This document shows positions 56,541 to 64,000 of a stretch of DNA of 64,000 bases, piece after piece; position 1 is the first letter of the stretch; each line of letters starts with the position of its first letter. The notes beneath the pieces are model-generated. The model made no database searches. It was not told where the DNA came from and was given only the letters and a program-made list of their open reading frames with translations. The stretch comes from Saccharomonospora sp. CUA-673 (lineage in GTDB: Bacteria; Actinomycetota; Actinomycetes; Mycobacteriales; Pseudonocardiaceae): assembly GCF_001942305.1 (NCBI RefSeq), contig NZ_MKKE01000004.1, forward strand, positions 62,001 to 126,000. The letters run 5' to 3'. The position numbers and the translations under genes were made by a program.

Positions 56541-58304
56541 TCAGCCGCCGACGCGCACGGCCTCCGCTCCGCCGACGACCGGGACGGTCACCGAGGAGTG
56601 CTTCACGTTCATCGCGATCCCGGCCCCGGGCTCGGGTCGCAGTGTGAAGTCGTGATCGCTCGACAACGCGACGAACTCGAGCCGGTGGCCGGCCTGCAGG
56701 ATGTAGTCCTGCGGCTGCAGGTCGAACGAGAGCCGGTAGTCCTTGCCCGGCCGGATCGGTGTCGTCTCCGCCCGGTCATGCCGATTCTGCGGATCGGCGT
56801 GCCCACGGGTGATGACGTGTGCGGTGCCGTCGGGCGCACGGTCCACGAGCACGCCCGTCACGTTCGCCGCGGGCCGGTCGAACGCCACCCGCAGGTCCAC
56901 CGACGGGGTTCCGCTCAGGCGCACGGCATCGGCGGCGGGCTCGGTGGCGTAGCGCAGGCGATGCGGTGAGGCGTCGGCGTCGACGAGGTCCTCGACCTTC
57001 TCCGTGGCGTCGTCGGTCAGCGACTCGACCACCGGACGTCCGGGCGCGTGCCCGCCGGGGGTGAGTCCGCCGACGCCCTCGCCGCCGGGCCGCGGGTGCA
57101 GCGTGACGTCGGCGGCACCCGGCGCCGGCCAGTCGGCCTCGTCGTGCCAGGTCTCGTCCTCGCGCTGGATCGTGGCACGCGGTTCGCGGTCGATCCCGTT
57201 GTCGATGCCGTACAGGTAGTGCGAGAACCAGCGGTTCAGGGTCTGCAGCCAGGCGTCCCGGTGCACCCGGTACGGGTCGGTGTGGTCGAACTGGTGCAGC
57301 CAGATCTTGCGGTCGACGCCGTGCTCGGCGAGCGCCTCGTACCACTGCGCGGTCTGCGCGACCTTGACGTTCCAGTCGTCGAGGCCGTGCACCGCCAGCA
57401 CCGACGCCCGCACGTTCTCCGCCTTGTCCAGGTACGAACGCTCCTGCCAGAACTCGCTGTCGTCACCGGTGATCCGGTCCTGCCGTTCGGCGAGCTCGTC
57501 GATCACGGGACGGCAGATCTCGCGGTCCTGCCGCGTGTAGACGTACTCGGCGAGCACGTCGGCGTCCTCGCCCTGGTAACCGCCGGGCGCGACGACCGTA
57601 CCGTTCTCCCGGTAGTAGCCGTACCACTCGGAGATGGCCGCGATGGGCACGATCGTCTCCAACCCCTCGACGCCGGTGCCGGCCACGGCGTTGGGCAGGG
57701 TGCCGTTGTAGGACACGCCCATCATCGCGGTCTTCCCGGTGGTCCAGTCGGCCTCGATCGCCTCGCCCGACTCGGTGCGCGCGTCGGCGCGTCCATTCAG
57801 CCAGTCCACAACGGACTTCGCGCCGATCGTCTCGTTCTCGCCGCCGGTGGTGGGACATCCGGTCGACCCGCCCGTGCCGAGCGAGTCCGCGTACACCACG
57901 GCGAACCCCCGCGCGAGCAGGTACTCCTCGTACACGGTGCTCATCTGGGCGCGCGGGACGTACAGCTCGACGTCGACGTTGTGGTTCTCCACCTCGTTGC
58001 CGCCCGCGAAGTACGGACTCGCGGTGTAGACCACCGGGACGTCGAGTCCGTGCTCGGTGGCCTTCGGGCGGACGACCTGGACATGGACCTCGTCGTCGGC
58101 GCCGTCGCCGTCGCTGTCGACCGGGGCGCGCACCCACAGTTCGTCGCGTACGACGTCGGACGGGTCGAACACCGGCTGTGCCGCACCGCCCTCGAACACG
58201 GGCCGGTCGACGGGACTCGCCTGGACGGCCGGTGCCGTCAACGGCACCGCGACGACCGCGGCCAGGAGTGGAGCGAGGACGGGAACGAGACGCCTGGATC
58301 TCAA
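56541..58304 (-). CDS. Secreted Xaa-Pro dipeptidyl-peptidase (S15 family)
   Basis: About 587 residues. I place the start at the TTG at 58304 because GAGGTG precedes it and the product then begins with a clean signal peptide (LRSRRLVPVLAPLLAAVVAV, cleavage after VQA). A GTG at 58313 is possible; longer frames are spurious. CocE/S15 fold: nucleophile in GVSYNG (about Ser198), YADSLGTGGSTGCPTTGGEN, VHGLDDWNVK with the acidic residue, and a His in the DHTDPYR region. The C-terminal jelly-roll domain has DLRVAFDRPAANVTGVLVDR. Releases X-Pro dipeptides outside the cell. Confidence 0.9.
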   Translation of the reverse strand: MRSRRLVPVLAPLLAAVVAVPLTAPAVQASPVDRPVFEGGAAQPVFDPSDVVRDELWVRAPVDSDGDGADDEVHVQVVRPKATEHGLDVPVVYTASPYFAGGNEVENHNVDVELYVPRAQMSTVYEEYLLARGFAVVYADSLGTGGSTGCPTTGGENETIGAKSVVDWLNGRADARTESGEAIEADWTTGKTAMMGVSYNGTLPNAVAGTGVEGLETIVPIAAISEWYGYYRENGTVVAPGGYQGEDADVLAEYVYTRQDREICRPVIDELAERQDRITGDDSEFWQERSYLDKAENVRASVLAVHGLDDWNVKVAQTAQWYEALAEHGVDRKIWLHQFDHTDPYRVHRDAWLQTLNRWFSHYLYGIDNGIDREPRATIQREDETWHDEADWPAPGAADVTLHPRPGGEGVGGLTPGGHAPGRPVVESLTDDATEKVEDLVDADASPHRLRYATEPAADAVRLSGTPSVDLRVAFDRPAANVTGVLVDRAPDGTAHVITRGHADPQNRHDRAETTPIRPGKDYRLSFDLQPQDYILQAGHRLEFVALSSDHDFTLRPEPGAGIAMNVKHSSVTVPVVGGAEAVRVGG

Positions 58305-58554
58305 CGCGAACACCTCGATGGATCGTGGGACGGGACACGGCCGAACGAACCCTGGCCTGCGAACGCGTCGACTTTTCCCGGATCCGCCCGAGGTGTCAAG
58401 AACGGGCGTTGTCCCTGATATGACAGGAAAATGACCGACGAACGTCGCGATCCGAACGGACGTATCCCCGCACCGGCGGTCGGCCCACGACCGGGGGACG
58501 CGCCGCCGCGCCCGTTCCCGGCCGCGGACCGGCCGGCGCTGGCACACTGGCGAC

Positions 58555-60615
58555 ATGACCGACCCAGCTCCCGGCAGCACCACGCGCGAGAACCCGGCCG
58601 CGGACGACCCGCATCTGTGGCTCGAGGACGTCACGGGCGACGACGCACTCGAGTGGGTGCACGCCCGCAACGCAGAGACGACCGCGACCTACACCGAACG
58701 GCCGCGGTTCCTCGCCCTGCGCGACGAGATCCGCGAGGCGCTCGACGCCGACGACCGGATCCCCTACGTGCGCCGGCGCGGCGAGTACCTCTACAACTTC
58801 TGGCGCGACGCACAGCACCCGCGCGGCCTGTGGCGCCGCACCACACTCGCCGAGTACCGCACGGCCACCCCCGACTGGGACGTGCTGATCGACGTGGACG
58901 CGCTCGCCGAGGCCGAGGACGAGAACTGGGTCTGGCAGGGTGCCGCGGTGCTGCGGCCCGAGCTCGACCGCTGCCTCGTCGAACTGTCCCGCGGGGGCGC
59001 CGACGCCACCGTGGTGCGCGAGTTCGACCTGCGGCGCCGCGAGTTCGTCGCCGACGGCTTCGGCCTCCCGGAGGCCAAGAGCTCCGTGAGCTGGATCGAC
59101 GCCGACCACATCTACGTCGGCACCGACACCGGCGAGGGCTCGCTCACCGACTCGGGATATCCGCGCGTGGTGCAGCGCTGGCGCCGCGGCACGCCGCTGG
59201 CCGAGGCCGAGACCGTCTTCGAGGGCAAACCCGACGACGTGTCGGTGCGCGCGTTCCACGATCCGACCGAGGGCTGGGAACGCGATTTCGTCCGCCGGAA
59301 CATCGAGTTCTACCGCAGCGAGCTGTACCTGCTGTCCGGCGGCAGGCTGACCCGTGTCGACGTGCCCGACGACGCGGTCGCGTCGGTGCACCGCGAGTGG
59401 CTGCTGGTGCGCACCCGCACTCCGTGGGGCGAGCATCCCGCCGGAGCGCTGCTCGCCGCCCGGTTCGACGAGTTCATGGCCGGCGACCGCACGATGACGG
59501 TGTTGTTCGAACCGGACGCCCACACCTCGCTCGACTACTACGCCTGGACCCGCCACCACCTGATCCTCGGCACGCTCCACGACGTGAAGACCCGACTGCG
59601 GGTGCTGACCCCCGACGGCGACACCTGGCGCGACGAACCCCTCGCCGGTCTGCCCGACGTGGGCACCGTCGACCTCGTCGACACCGAACCGGACGCCGAC
59701 GACGAGTTCCTGCTCGAGGTGACCGGCTTCACCCAGCCGTCGTCGCTCGTGCGCGGCATCGTCGACGCCGCCGGTGGCGGCGAGCGGGAGCCGCTCAAGC
59801 AGGCGCCCGCACGCTTCGACGCCGACGGGCTGACCACCGAGCAGCATTTCGCCGTGTCAGCCGATGGCACGCGCATCCCCTACTTCGTGGTCCGCCGGGC
59901 CGGAGCAGAGCCGGGACCGACGCTGCTCGGCGGCTACGGCGGCTTCGAGGTGTCGCAGACGCCCTACTACAGCGCCGTGATCGGCCGGGCATGGCTGGCG
60001 CGCGGAGGAACGTACGTGCTGGCCAACATCCGCGGTGGCGGCGAGTACGGCCCGGACTGGCACAACCAGGCGATCAAGGAGCACCGCCATCGCGTGTACG
60101 AGGACTTCGCCGCCGTGGCGCGCGATCTGTCCGAACGCGACATCACCACCCCGGCCCGCCTCGGCATCCAGGGCGGCAGCAACGGCGGCCTGCTGATGGG
60201 CGTGATGCTCACCCGCTACCCCGAGCTGTTCGGAGCGATCGTGTGCCAGGTGCCGCTGCTCGACATGCGGCGCTACCACCTGCTGCTCGCGGGCGCGTCG
60301 TGGATGGCCGAGTACGGCGACCCGGACGACCCCGAGCAGTGGTCCTACATCGGCGCCTACTCGCCGTACCACCACGTCCGGAGCGGGCAGCCGTATCCGC
60401 CGCTGCTGATGCTCACCTCCACCCGGGACGACCGCGTGCACCCGGGTCACGCCCGCAAGATGGTCGCCCGTCTGCTCGCCGAGGGCTACTCCCCCGACGA
60501 CGTCCGCTACTACGAGAACGTCGAAGGGGGCCACGGCGGCGCGGCCGACAACGCCCAGCTCGCCTTCAAGTCCGCACTCGCCTACGAGTTCCTGTGGGAA
60601 CGCCTCGGCGGCTGA
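58555..60615 (+). CDS. Prolyl oligopeptidase family serine peptidase (S9)
   Basis: 686 residues from an ATG at 58555, no signal peptide, so cytoplasmic. An N-terminal DPHLWLEDVTGDDALEWVHA motif and a beta-propeller to about residue 420 are followed by the alpha/beta-hydrolase domain. Catalytic triad: Ser542 in GGSNGG, Asp in TRDDRVHP (625-626), His660 in EGGHGG. LLGGYGGFEVSQTPYYSAVI and GGTYVLANIRGGGEYG are S9A/B marks. Divergent from the S15 gene across a 250-bp gap in which I see no further gene. Confidence 0.93.
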   Translation: MTDPAPGSTTRENPAADDPHLWLEDVTGDDALEWVHARNAETTATYTERPRFLALRDEIREALDADDRIPYVRRRGEYLYNFWRDAQHPRGLWRRTTLAEYRTATPDWDVLIDVDALAEAEDENWVWQGAAVLRPELDRCLVELSRGGADATVVREFDLRRREFVADGFGLPEAKSSVSWIDADHIYVGTDTGEGSLTDSGYPRVVQRWRRGTPLAEAETVFEGKPDDVSVRAFHDPTEGWERDFVRRNIEFYRSELYLLSGGRLTRVDVPDDAVASVHREWLLVRTRTPWGEHPAGALLAARFDEFMAGDRTMTVLFEPDAHTSLDYYAWTRHHLILGTLHDVKTRLRVLTPDGDTWRDEPLAGLPDVGTVDLVDTEPDADDEFLLEVTGFTQPSSLVRGIVDAAGGGEREPLKQAPARFDADGLTTEQHFAVSADGTRIPYFVVRRAGAEPGPTLLGGYGGFEVSQTPYYSAVIGRAWLARGGTYVLANIRGGGEYGPDWHNQAIKEHRHRVYEDFAAVARDLSERDITTPARLGIQGGSNGGLLMGVMLTRYPELFGAIVCQVPLLDMRRYHLLLAGASWMAEYGDPDDPEQWSYIGAYSPYHHVRSGQPYPPLLMLTSTRDDRVHPGHARKMVARLLAEGYSPDDVRYYENVEGGHGGAADNAQLAFKSALAYEFLWERLGG

Positions 60616-60646
60616 CGGCACCGACACCCGGGCACCGACGACACGG

Positions 60647-60686
60647 ACACGGGCCGGGGACCACGCTGGTGGCTCCCGGCCCGTGT
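60647..60686. terminator. Hairpin between convergent genes
   Basis: ACACGGGCCGGG pairs with CCCGGCCCGTGT around a 16-base centre that itself contains CCA/TGG pairs. It lies 31 bases after the prolyl oligopeptidase stop and 60 bases beyond the convergent secreted-protein stop, so it can serve both directions. No T tract. Confidence 0.6.
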
Positions 60687-60745
60687 CACGTCGGGGTTCT
60701 CGTTATGTGTGCACTCTGCGGGTGTCCTGCATCCGCTACGTCGGG

Positions 60746-61341
60746 TCAGGACGCCGACGAGCCGATCAGCTCCTGGGCCCGCTCCTCGAGGTCGCGCGCG
60801 ATCTCCTCGGCCTCGTCGTACCGGTCGGGGAAGGCCGACCGCTGCACGGCCTGCGCGACCTCACCGGCGGTGAAGTCCGGGTTGTCCGCGTCGATGTCGA
60901 TGGCCCCAGGCGTCCTGTCGGACGGGTTCCCGTGCAGGAAGTCGTACGTCGCCAGTTCGGGGTCGCCGGCGTTGACCCAGCCGAAGTCGGGCCGCTGCTG
61001 GAAGACACCGATCGACGACTTGTCGCCGCAGTCGAGGTCGTTGGCGCGCGATTCGACCCAGGCCGCCTCGTAGGTGGCCAGGCGCACCTTGTCCGTGGCG
61101 TCCTCCTCGTCGAGCACCGTCTCGATGGTGACGAGGACGTCGTCGTCGCGTCCGGCGGGATCTCACAGTTCATGTGCACCGAGCCCTCGGTCGCCGGCAC
61201 GTGCGTACCCGGCGCCAACAGGGCCTCGTAGTCGGTGGTGCCGTGGCCGGTGCCCTCGCCGGCCGCCGCCGGTGCCGCCATGCCCAGCGTCATGCCCAAC
61301 ACAGCCAGACCGGCGAGCAGCCCGGTTGTCCGTTTTCTCAT
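60746..61341 (-). CDS. Small secreted lysozyme-like-domain protein (one frame break)
   Basis: About 198 residues from an ATG at 61341 (GAAGGGAC before it). Signal peptide of about 27 residues ([20 protein letters not shown] then MAAPAAAGEG). The mature part has KVRLATYEAAWVESRANDLD and then CGDKSSIGVFQQRPDFGW, a pattern shared with lysozyme-like/transglycosylase domains in actinobacterial secreted proteins, where a Glu precedes a GDxxSxGxFQQRP block. The break near 61155-61160 loses one base after CEIP; the restored text reads AGRDDDVLVTIETVLDEED. Catalytic activity is not established. Confidence 0.75.
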
Positions 61342-61658
61342 GCCGTCCCTTCCATAGGTGGGGTTGTCCTACGAGCAGGTGAAGTGACGTGCTCGAGCCC
61401 CGCCATCGGTGGTCACTCCGTGGAGTCGTCAACCGCCGATGCCGTGACCGCCCTCACGCTATGGGCGACCGACCCCCGACGAATACACACGAAAGTTCCT
61501 TACCCGCAGAAGCCGCACCGGGAAAAACTCACCCGAATGGGCAGGTATTGCACCCGTTCGAGCCCGGTTTCGGTCCGCTTGTCGGGATCCCGCCGGACGG
61601 CGTGGACCACCGGGCCGTGTACCCGTGCGCCCGTACGCGCACCGCCCCGAGACAACGA
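61342..61658. other. 317-bp gap, no feature recognised
   Basis: Upstream of the secreted-protein gene and downstream of the nrdJ terminator. It includes a TTGACG word about 110 bases before the gene's ATG that might be part of a promoter, but no matching -10 is clear. No ORF with coding character and no repeat was seen. Confidence 0.5.
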
Positions 61659-61699
61659 AACGCGGGCAGGGGATCGCATGTCGATCCCCTGCCCGCGTT
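61659..61699 (-). terminator. Intrinsic terminator of nrdJ
   Basis: A perfect 18-bp stem (AACGCGGGCAGGGGATCG and its complement) with a 5-base loop, followed on the minus strand by a T-rich tail TTTCGTTGTCT. It starts 51 bases after the nrdJ stop. One of the cleanest intrinsic terminators in the window. Confidence 0.9.
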
Positions 61700-61749
61700 C
61701 GGGTCGGGCGCGGTTCCGGTCGGACCGTCACCGGCTCAGCTCAAGCGAC

Positions 61750-64000
61750 TCAGCTGCAGCCCGAGGTCGCACCGCAGCCTTCGCAGGCGTAGCACGAACC
61801 GGCGGGACGCATCTTCGTTCCGCAGGTCATGCACAGCGGAGCGTCGGCGGCCTTGCCGAGTTGCAGTTCCACGAGCTCGGTCGTGGTGTGCGCCGTACCG
61901 TCGTTCGTCTCCGACTGCCGCGCCGGAGCGGGCGTGTCGGCCGTCGTCGCCGATCCGGAGTCGACCGTGCTGCGCAGCGCGTCGAGGTCGACACCATCGC
62001 CCTGCGTCGCGACGTCGGATCCGCCGCCGTTGTAGTCGGACTCGACCTGGGCCGACCGCTCGTCGGCGGTGAAGATGCCCAGCTGGGCCCGCTTCTCGTA
62101 CGGCAGGTAGTCCAGCGCGAGCCTGCGGAACAGGTAGTCCAGCACGCTGGTGGCCATCCGCACGTCCGGGTCGTCGGTCATGCCCGCCGGCTCGAAGCGC
62201 AGGTTCTGGAACTTCTGCACGTAGAACTCGAGCGGAATGCCGTACTGCAGACCCACCGAGATCGACATCGAGAAGGCGTCCATGACGCCGGCGAGCGTCG
62301 AGCCCTGCTTGCCGAGCTTGACGAACATCTCGCCGAGGCCGTCGTCCGGGTAGGACCCGGCAGTCAGGTAACCCTCGGCGCCGGCGACCGTGAACGACAC
62401 GGTCTGGCTCGGACGCTTCTTCGGCAGACGCTTGCGCACCGGCCGGTACTCGATGACCTTCTCCGGCTCGGCCTCGGCCTTCTCGTTCTTGCCGGAGGAC
62501 AGCGGCTGGCCCACCTTGCAGTTGTCGCGGTAGATCGCGAGCGCCTTCAGACCGAGCTTCCAGCCCTCGAAGTAGATCTCCTCGACGTCCTCGATCGTCG
62601 CCGACTCCGGCATGTTGACGGTCTTGGAGATGGCGCCGGAGATGAACGGCTGCACCGCGGCCATCATGCGCACGTGGCCCATGGGCGCGATCGAACGCTC
62701 GCCGACCGCGCAGTCGAACACCTCGTAGTGCTCGGTCCGCAGGCCCGGCGCGTCGATGACGTGCCCGTTCTGTGCGATGTAGTCGACGATCGCCTCGACC
62801 TGCTCCTCCTGGTAGCCCAGGGCACGCAGGGCGCGCGGGATGGCGTTGTTGACGATCTGCATCGAGCCGCCGCCGACGAGCTTCTTGAACTTCACCAGCG
62901 AGAAATCCGGCTCGATGCCAGTCGTGTCGCAGTCCATCATGAAGCCGATGGTGCCGGTCGGGGCGAGCACGCTGGCCTGCGCGTTGCGCCAGCCGGAGCG
63001 CTCACCGATCTCGATGGTGCGCTTCCACTCGTCCGTCGCCAGTGCACGCACGTTGGCGTCGTTCTCGTGGAGGGTGCGCACCAGCTCGTTGGCCGCGGCG
63101 TGCTTGCGCATGACCCGCTTGTGGCCGTCGGCGTTGCGGGCGTAGCCCTCGTACGGGCCGACGACGCCGGCGAGCTCGGCCGAGCGGCGGTAGGACACCG
63201 CCGTCATGAGCGAGGTGATCGACGCGGCGAGCGCGCGGCCGCCGTCGGAGTCGTAGGCGTGACCCGTGGCCATCAGCAGGGCGCCGAGGTTGGCGTAGCC
63301 GATGCCCAGCTGGCGATACTTGCGGGTGGTCTCGCCGATCGTCTCGGTCGGGAAGTCCGCGAAGCAGATCGAGATGTCCATCGCGGTGATGACGACCTCG
63401 ACGGCCTTGGCGAACAGCTTCGCGTCGAACGAGCCGTCGTCGGACAGGAACTTCAGCAGGTTCAGCGACGCCAGGTTGCAGCTCGAGTTGTCGAGGTGCA
63501 TGTACTCCGAGCACGGGTTGGACGCGGTGATCCGGCCGGACTCGGGGCAGGTGTGCCAGTCGTTGATGGTGTCGTCGTACTGCATGCCCGGGTCGGCGCA
63601 CTCCCAGGCGGCCTTGGCCATCTTACGGAACAGCGGCTTGGCGTCGGTCCGCTCGATGACCTCGCCGGTGGTGCGGGCGCGCAGGCCGAAGTCGTCGCCG
63701 GATTCGACGGCGCGCATGAATTCGTCGGACACGCGCACCGAGTTGTTCGCGTTCTGGTACTGCACCGAGGCGATGTCGGCGCCGCCGAGGTCCATGTCGA
63801 AGCCGCCGTCGCGGAGCACGCGGATCTTGTGCTCCTCCTTGGCCTTCGTCTCGATGAACTCCTCGACGTCCGGGTGGTCGACGTCGAGAACGACCATCTT
63901 CGCGGCCCGGCGCGTCGCACCGCCGGACTTGATGGTGCCCGCGGAGGCGTCGGCGCCGCGCATGAACGACACCGGGCCGGAGGCGGTGCCGCCGGAGGAG
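61750..64000 (-). CDS. nrdJ: B12-dependent (class II) ribonucleotide reductase, 5' end beyond window
   Basis: C-terminal 749 or so codons; the frame is open to the right edge. Reduces ribonucleotides to deoxyribonucleotides using adenosylcobalamin, without oxygen. Visible are SGGATRRAAKMVVLDVDHPD, the NPCSEYMHLDNSSCNLASLN active-site block, a PTGTIGFMMDCDTTGIEPD stretch, and a long insert (KVIEYRPVRKRLPKKRPSQT) typical of large NrdJ. A zinc-ribbon end with paired cysteines (CMTCGTKM, CYACEGCG) closes the protein, together with a Thr/Ala/Ser-rich linker. Actinobacterial nrdJ usually follows nrdR and is under a cobalamin riboswitch; neither can be seen here. Confidence 0.96.
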   Translation of the reverse strand, partial: SSGGTASGPVSFMRGADASAGTIKSGGATRRAAKMVVLDVDHPDVEEFIETKAKEEHKIRVLRDGGFDMDLGGADIASVQYQNANNSVRVSDEFMRAVESGDDFGLRARTTGEVIERTDAKPLFRKMAKAAWECADPGMQYDDTINDWHTCPESGRITASNPCSEYMHLDNSSCNLASLNLLKFLSDDGSFDAKLFAKAVEVVITAMDISICFADFPTETIGETTRKYRQLGIGYANLGALLMATGHAYDSDGGRALAASITSLMTAVSYRRSAELAGVVGPYEGYARNADGHKRVMRKHAAANELVRTLHENDANVRALATDEWKRTIEIGERSGWRNAQASVLAPTGTIGFMMDCDTTGIEPDFSLVKFKKLVGGGSMQIVNNAIPRALRALGYQEEQVEAIVDYIAQNGHVIDAPGLRTEHYEVFDCAVGERSIAPMGHVRMMAAVQPFISGAISKTVNMPESATIEDVEEIYFEGWKLGLKALAIYRDNCKVGQPLSSGKNEKAEAEPEKVIEYRPVRKRLPKKRPSQTVSFTVAGAEGYLTAGSYPDDGLGEMFVKLGKQGSTLAGVMDAFSMSISVGLQYGIPLEFYVQKFQNLRFEPAGMTDDPDVRMATSVLDYLFRRLALDYLPYEKRAQLGIFTADERSAQVESDYNGGGSDVATQGDGVDLDALRSTVDSGSATTADTPAPARQSETNDGTAHTTTELVELQLGKAADAPLCMTCGTKMRPAGSCYACEGCGATSGCS

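Noticed and set aside
12000..61341. Pseudogenes for murD, murE, murF, galK, fadE26 and others
   Set aside because: Essential or otherwise fully conserved genes broken only by apparent one-base losses; sequence error is simpler.

Overview
The window is very GC-rich DNA from an actinobacterium, most likely a member of the Pseudonocardiaceae (Saccharomonospora/Amycolatopsis type). The reasons are the Wag31-YggT-SepF-YggS-FtsZ division block, a six-subunit Mce operon with steroid genes, KstR-type operators, an IdeR-type iron regulator and a B12-dependent ribonucleotide reductase. Genus is inference. No tRNA, rRNA or CRISPR array was seen.

Layout. (1) 1-3.2 kb: ileS, cut by the left edge, behind an actinobacterial T-box leader. 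(2) 3.2-5.8 kb: four small genes that look like a type VII (ESX) secretion-associated cassette. (3) 5.9-22.5 kb, all minus strand: wag31, yggT, sepF, yggS, pgeF, ftsZ, ftsQ, murC, murG, ftsW, murD, mraY, murF, murE, the division and peptidoglycan-precursor cluster. It stops abruptly at murE, where ftsI, ftsL, mraW and mraZ would normally follow. (4) 22.7-24.4 kb: a DUF222/HNH nuclease gene, a 140-bp two-tier inverted repeat and a 21-bp tandem repeat. (5) 24.4-46.9 kb: a steroid (cholesterol-type) uptake and degradation locus. One operon holds a flavoprotein, a ferredoxin and KstD. A second holds alcohol dehydrogenase, SDR, aldehyde dehydrogenase, SDR, YrbEA, YrbEB, MceA-F and two Mce-associated proteins. 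A divergent one holds two acyl-CoA dehydrogenases and an acyl-CoA synthetase. Two exact matches to the KstR operator consensus sit where such operators should be, and the order closely follows the mce4 region of Mycobacterium tuberculosis. (6) 46.9-50.9 kb: a GNAT/NDP-forming acyl-CoA synthetase fusion (Pat-like lysine acetyltransferase) beside an AcuC-type deacetylase. (7) 51-56.3 kb: rhodanese, ideR-galK-galE, DUF4192. (8) 56.5-61.3 kb: a secreted S15 peptidase, a prolyl oligopeptidase and a small secreted protein. (9) 61.7-64 kb: nrdJ, cut by the right edge, with a strong terminator.

Data quality. About 28 places need one base (once, two bases) restored to keep a conserved protein in frame. 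All are apparent deletions, mostly in G/C runs or GCGC-like contexts, and they hit essential genes (murC is spared; murD, murE, murF, murG, ftsW and wag31 are hit). I read these as sequencing/assembly errors and annotate whole genes across them. Corrected lengths assume this.

Functional picture: growth and division genes, a KstR-controlled sterol import and oxidation system, reversible protein acetylation linked to acyl-CoA metabolism, and iron/galactose genes joined by start-stop overlaps.
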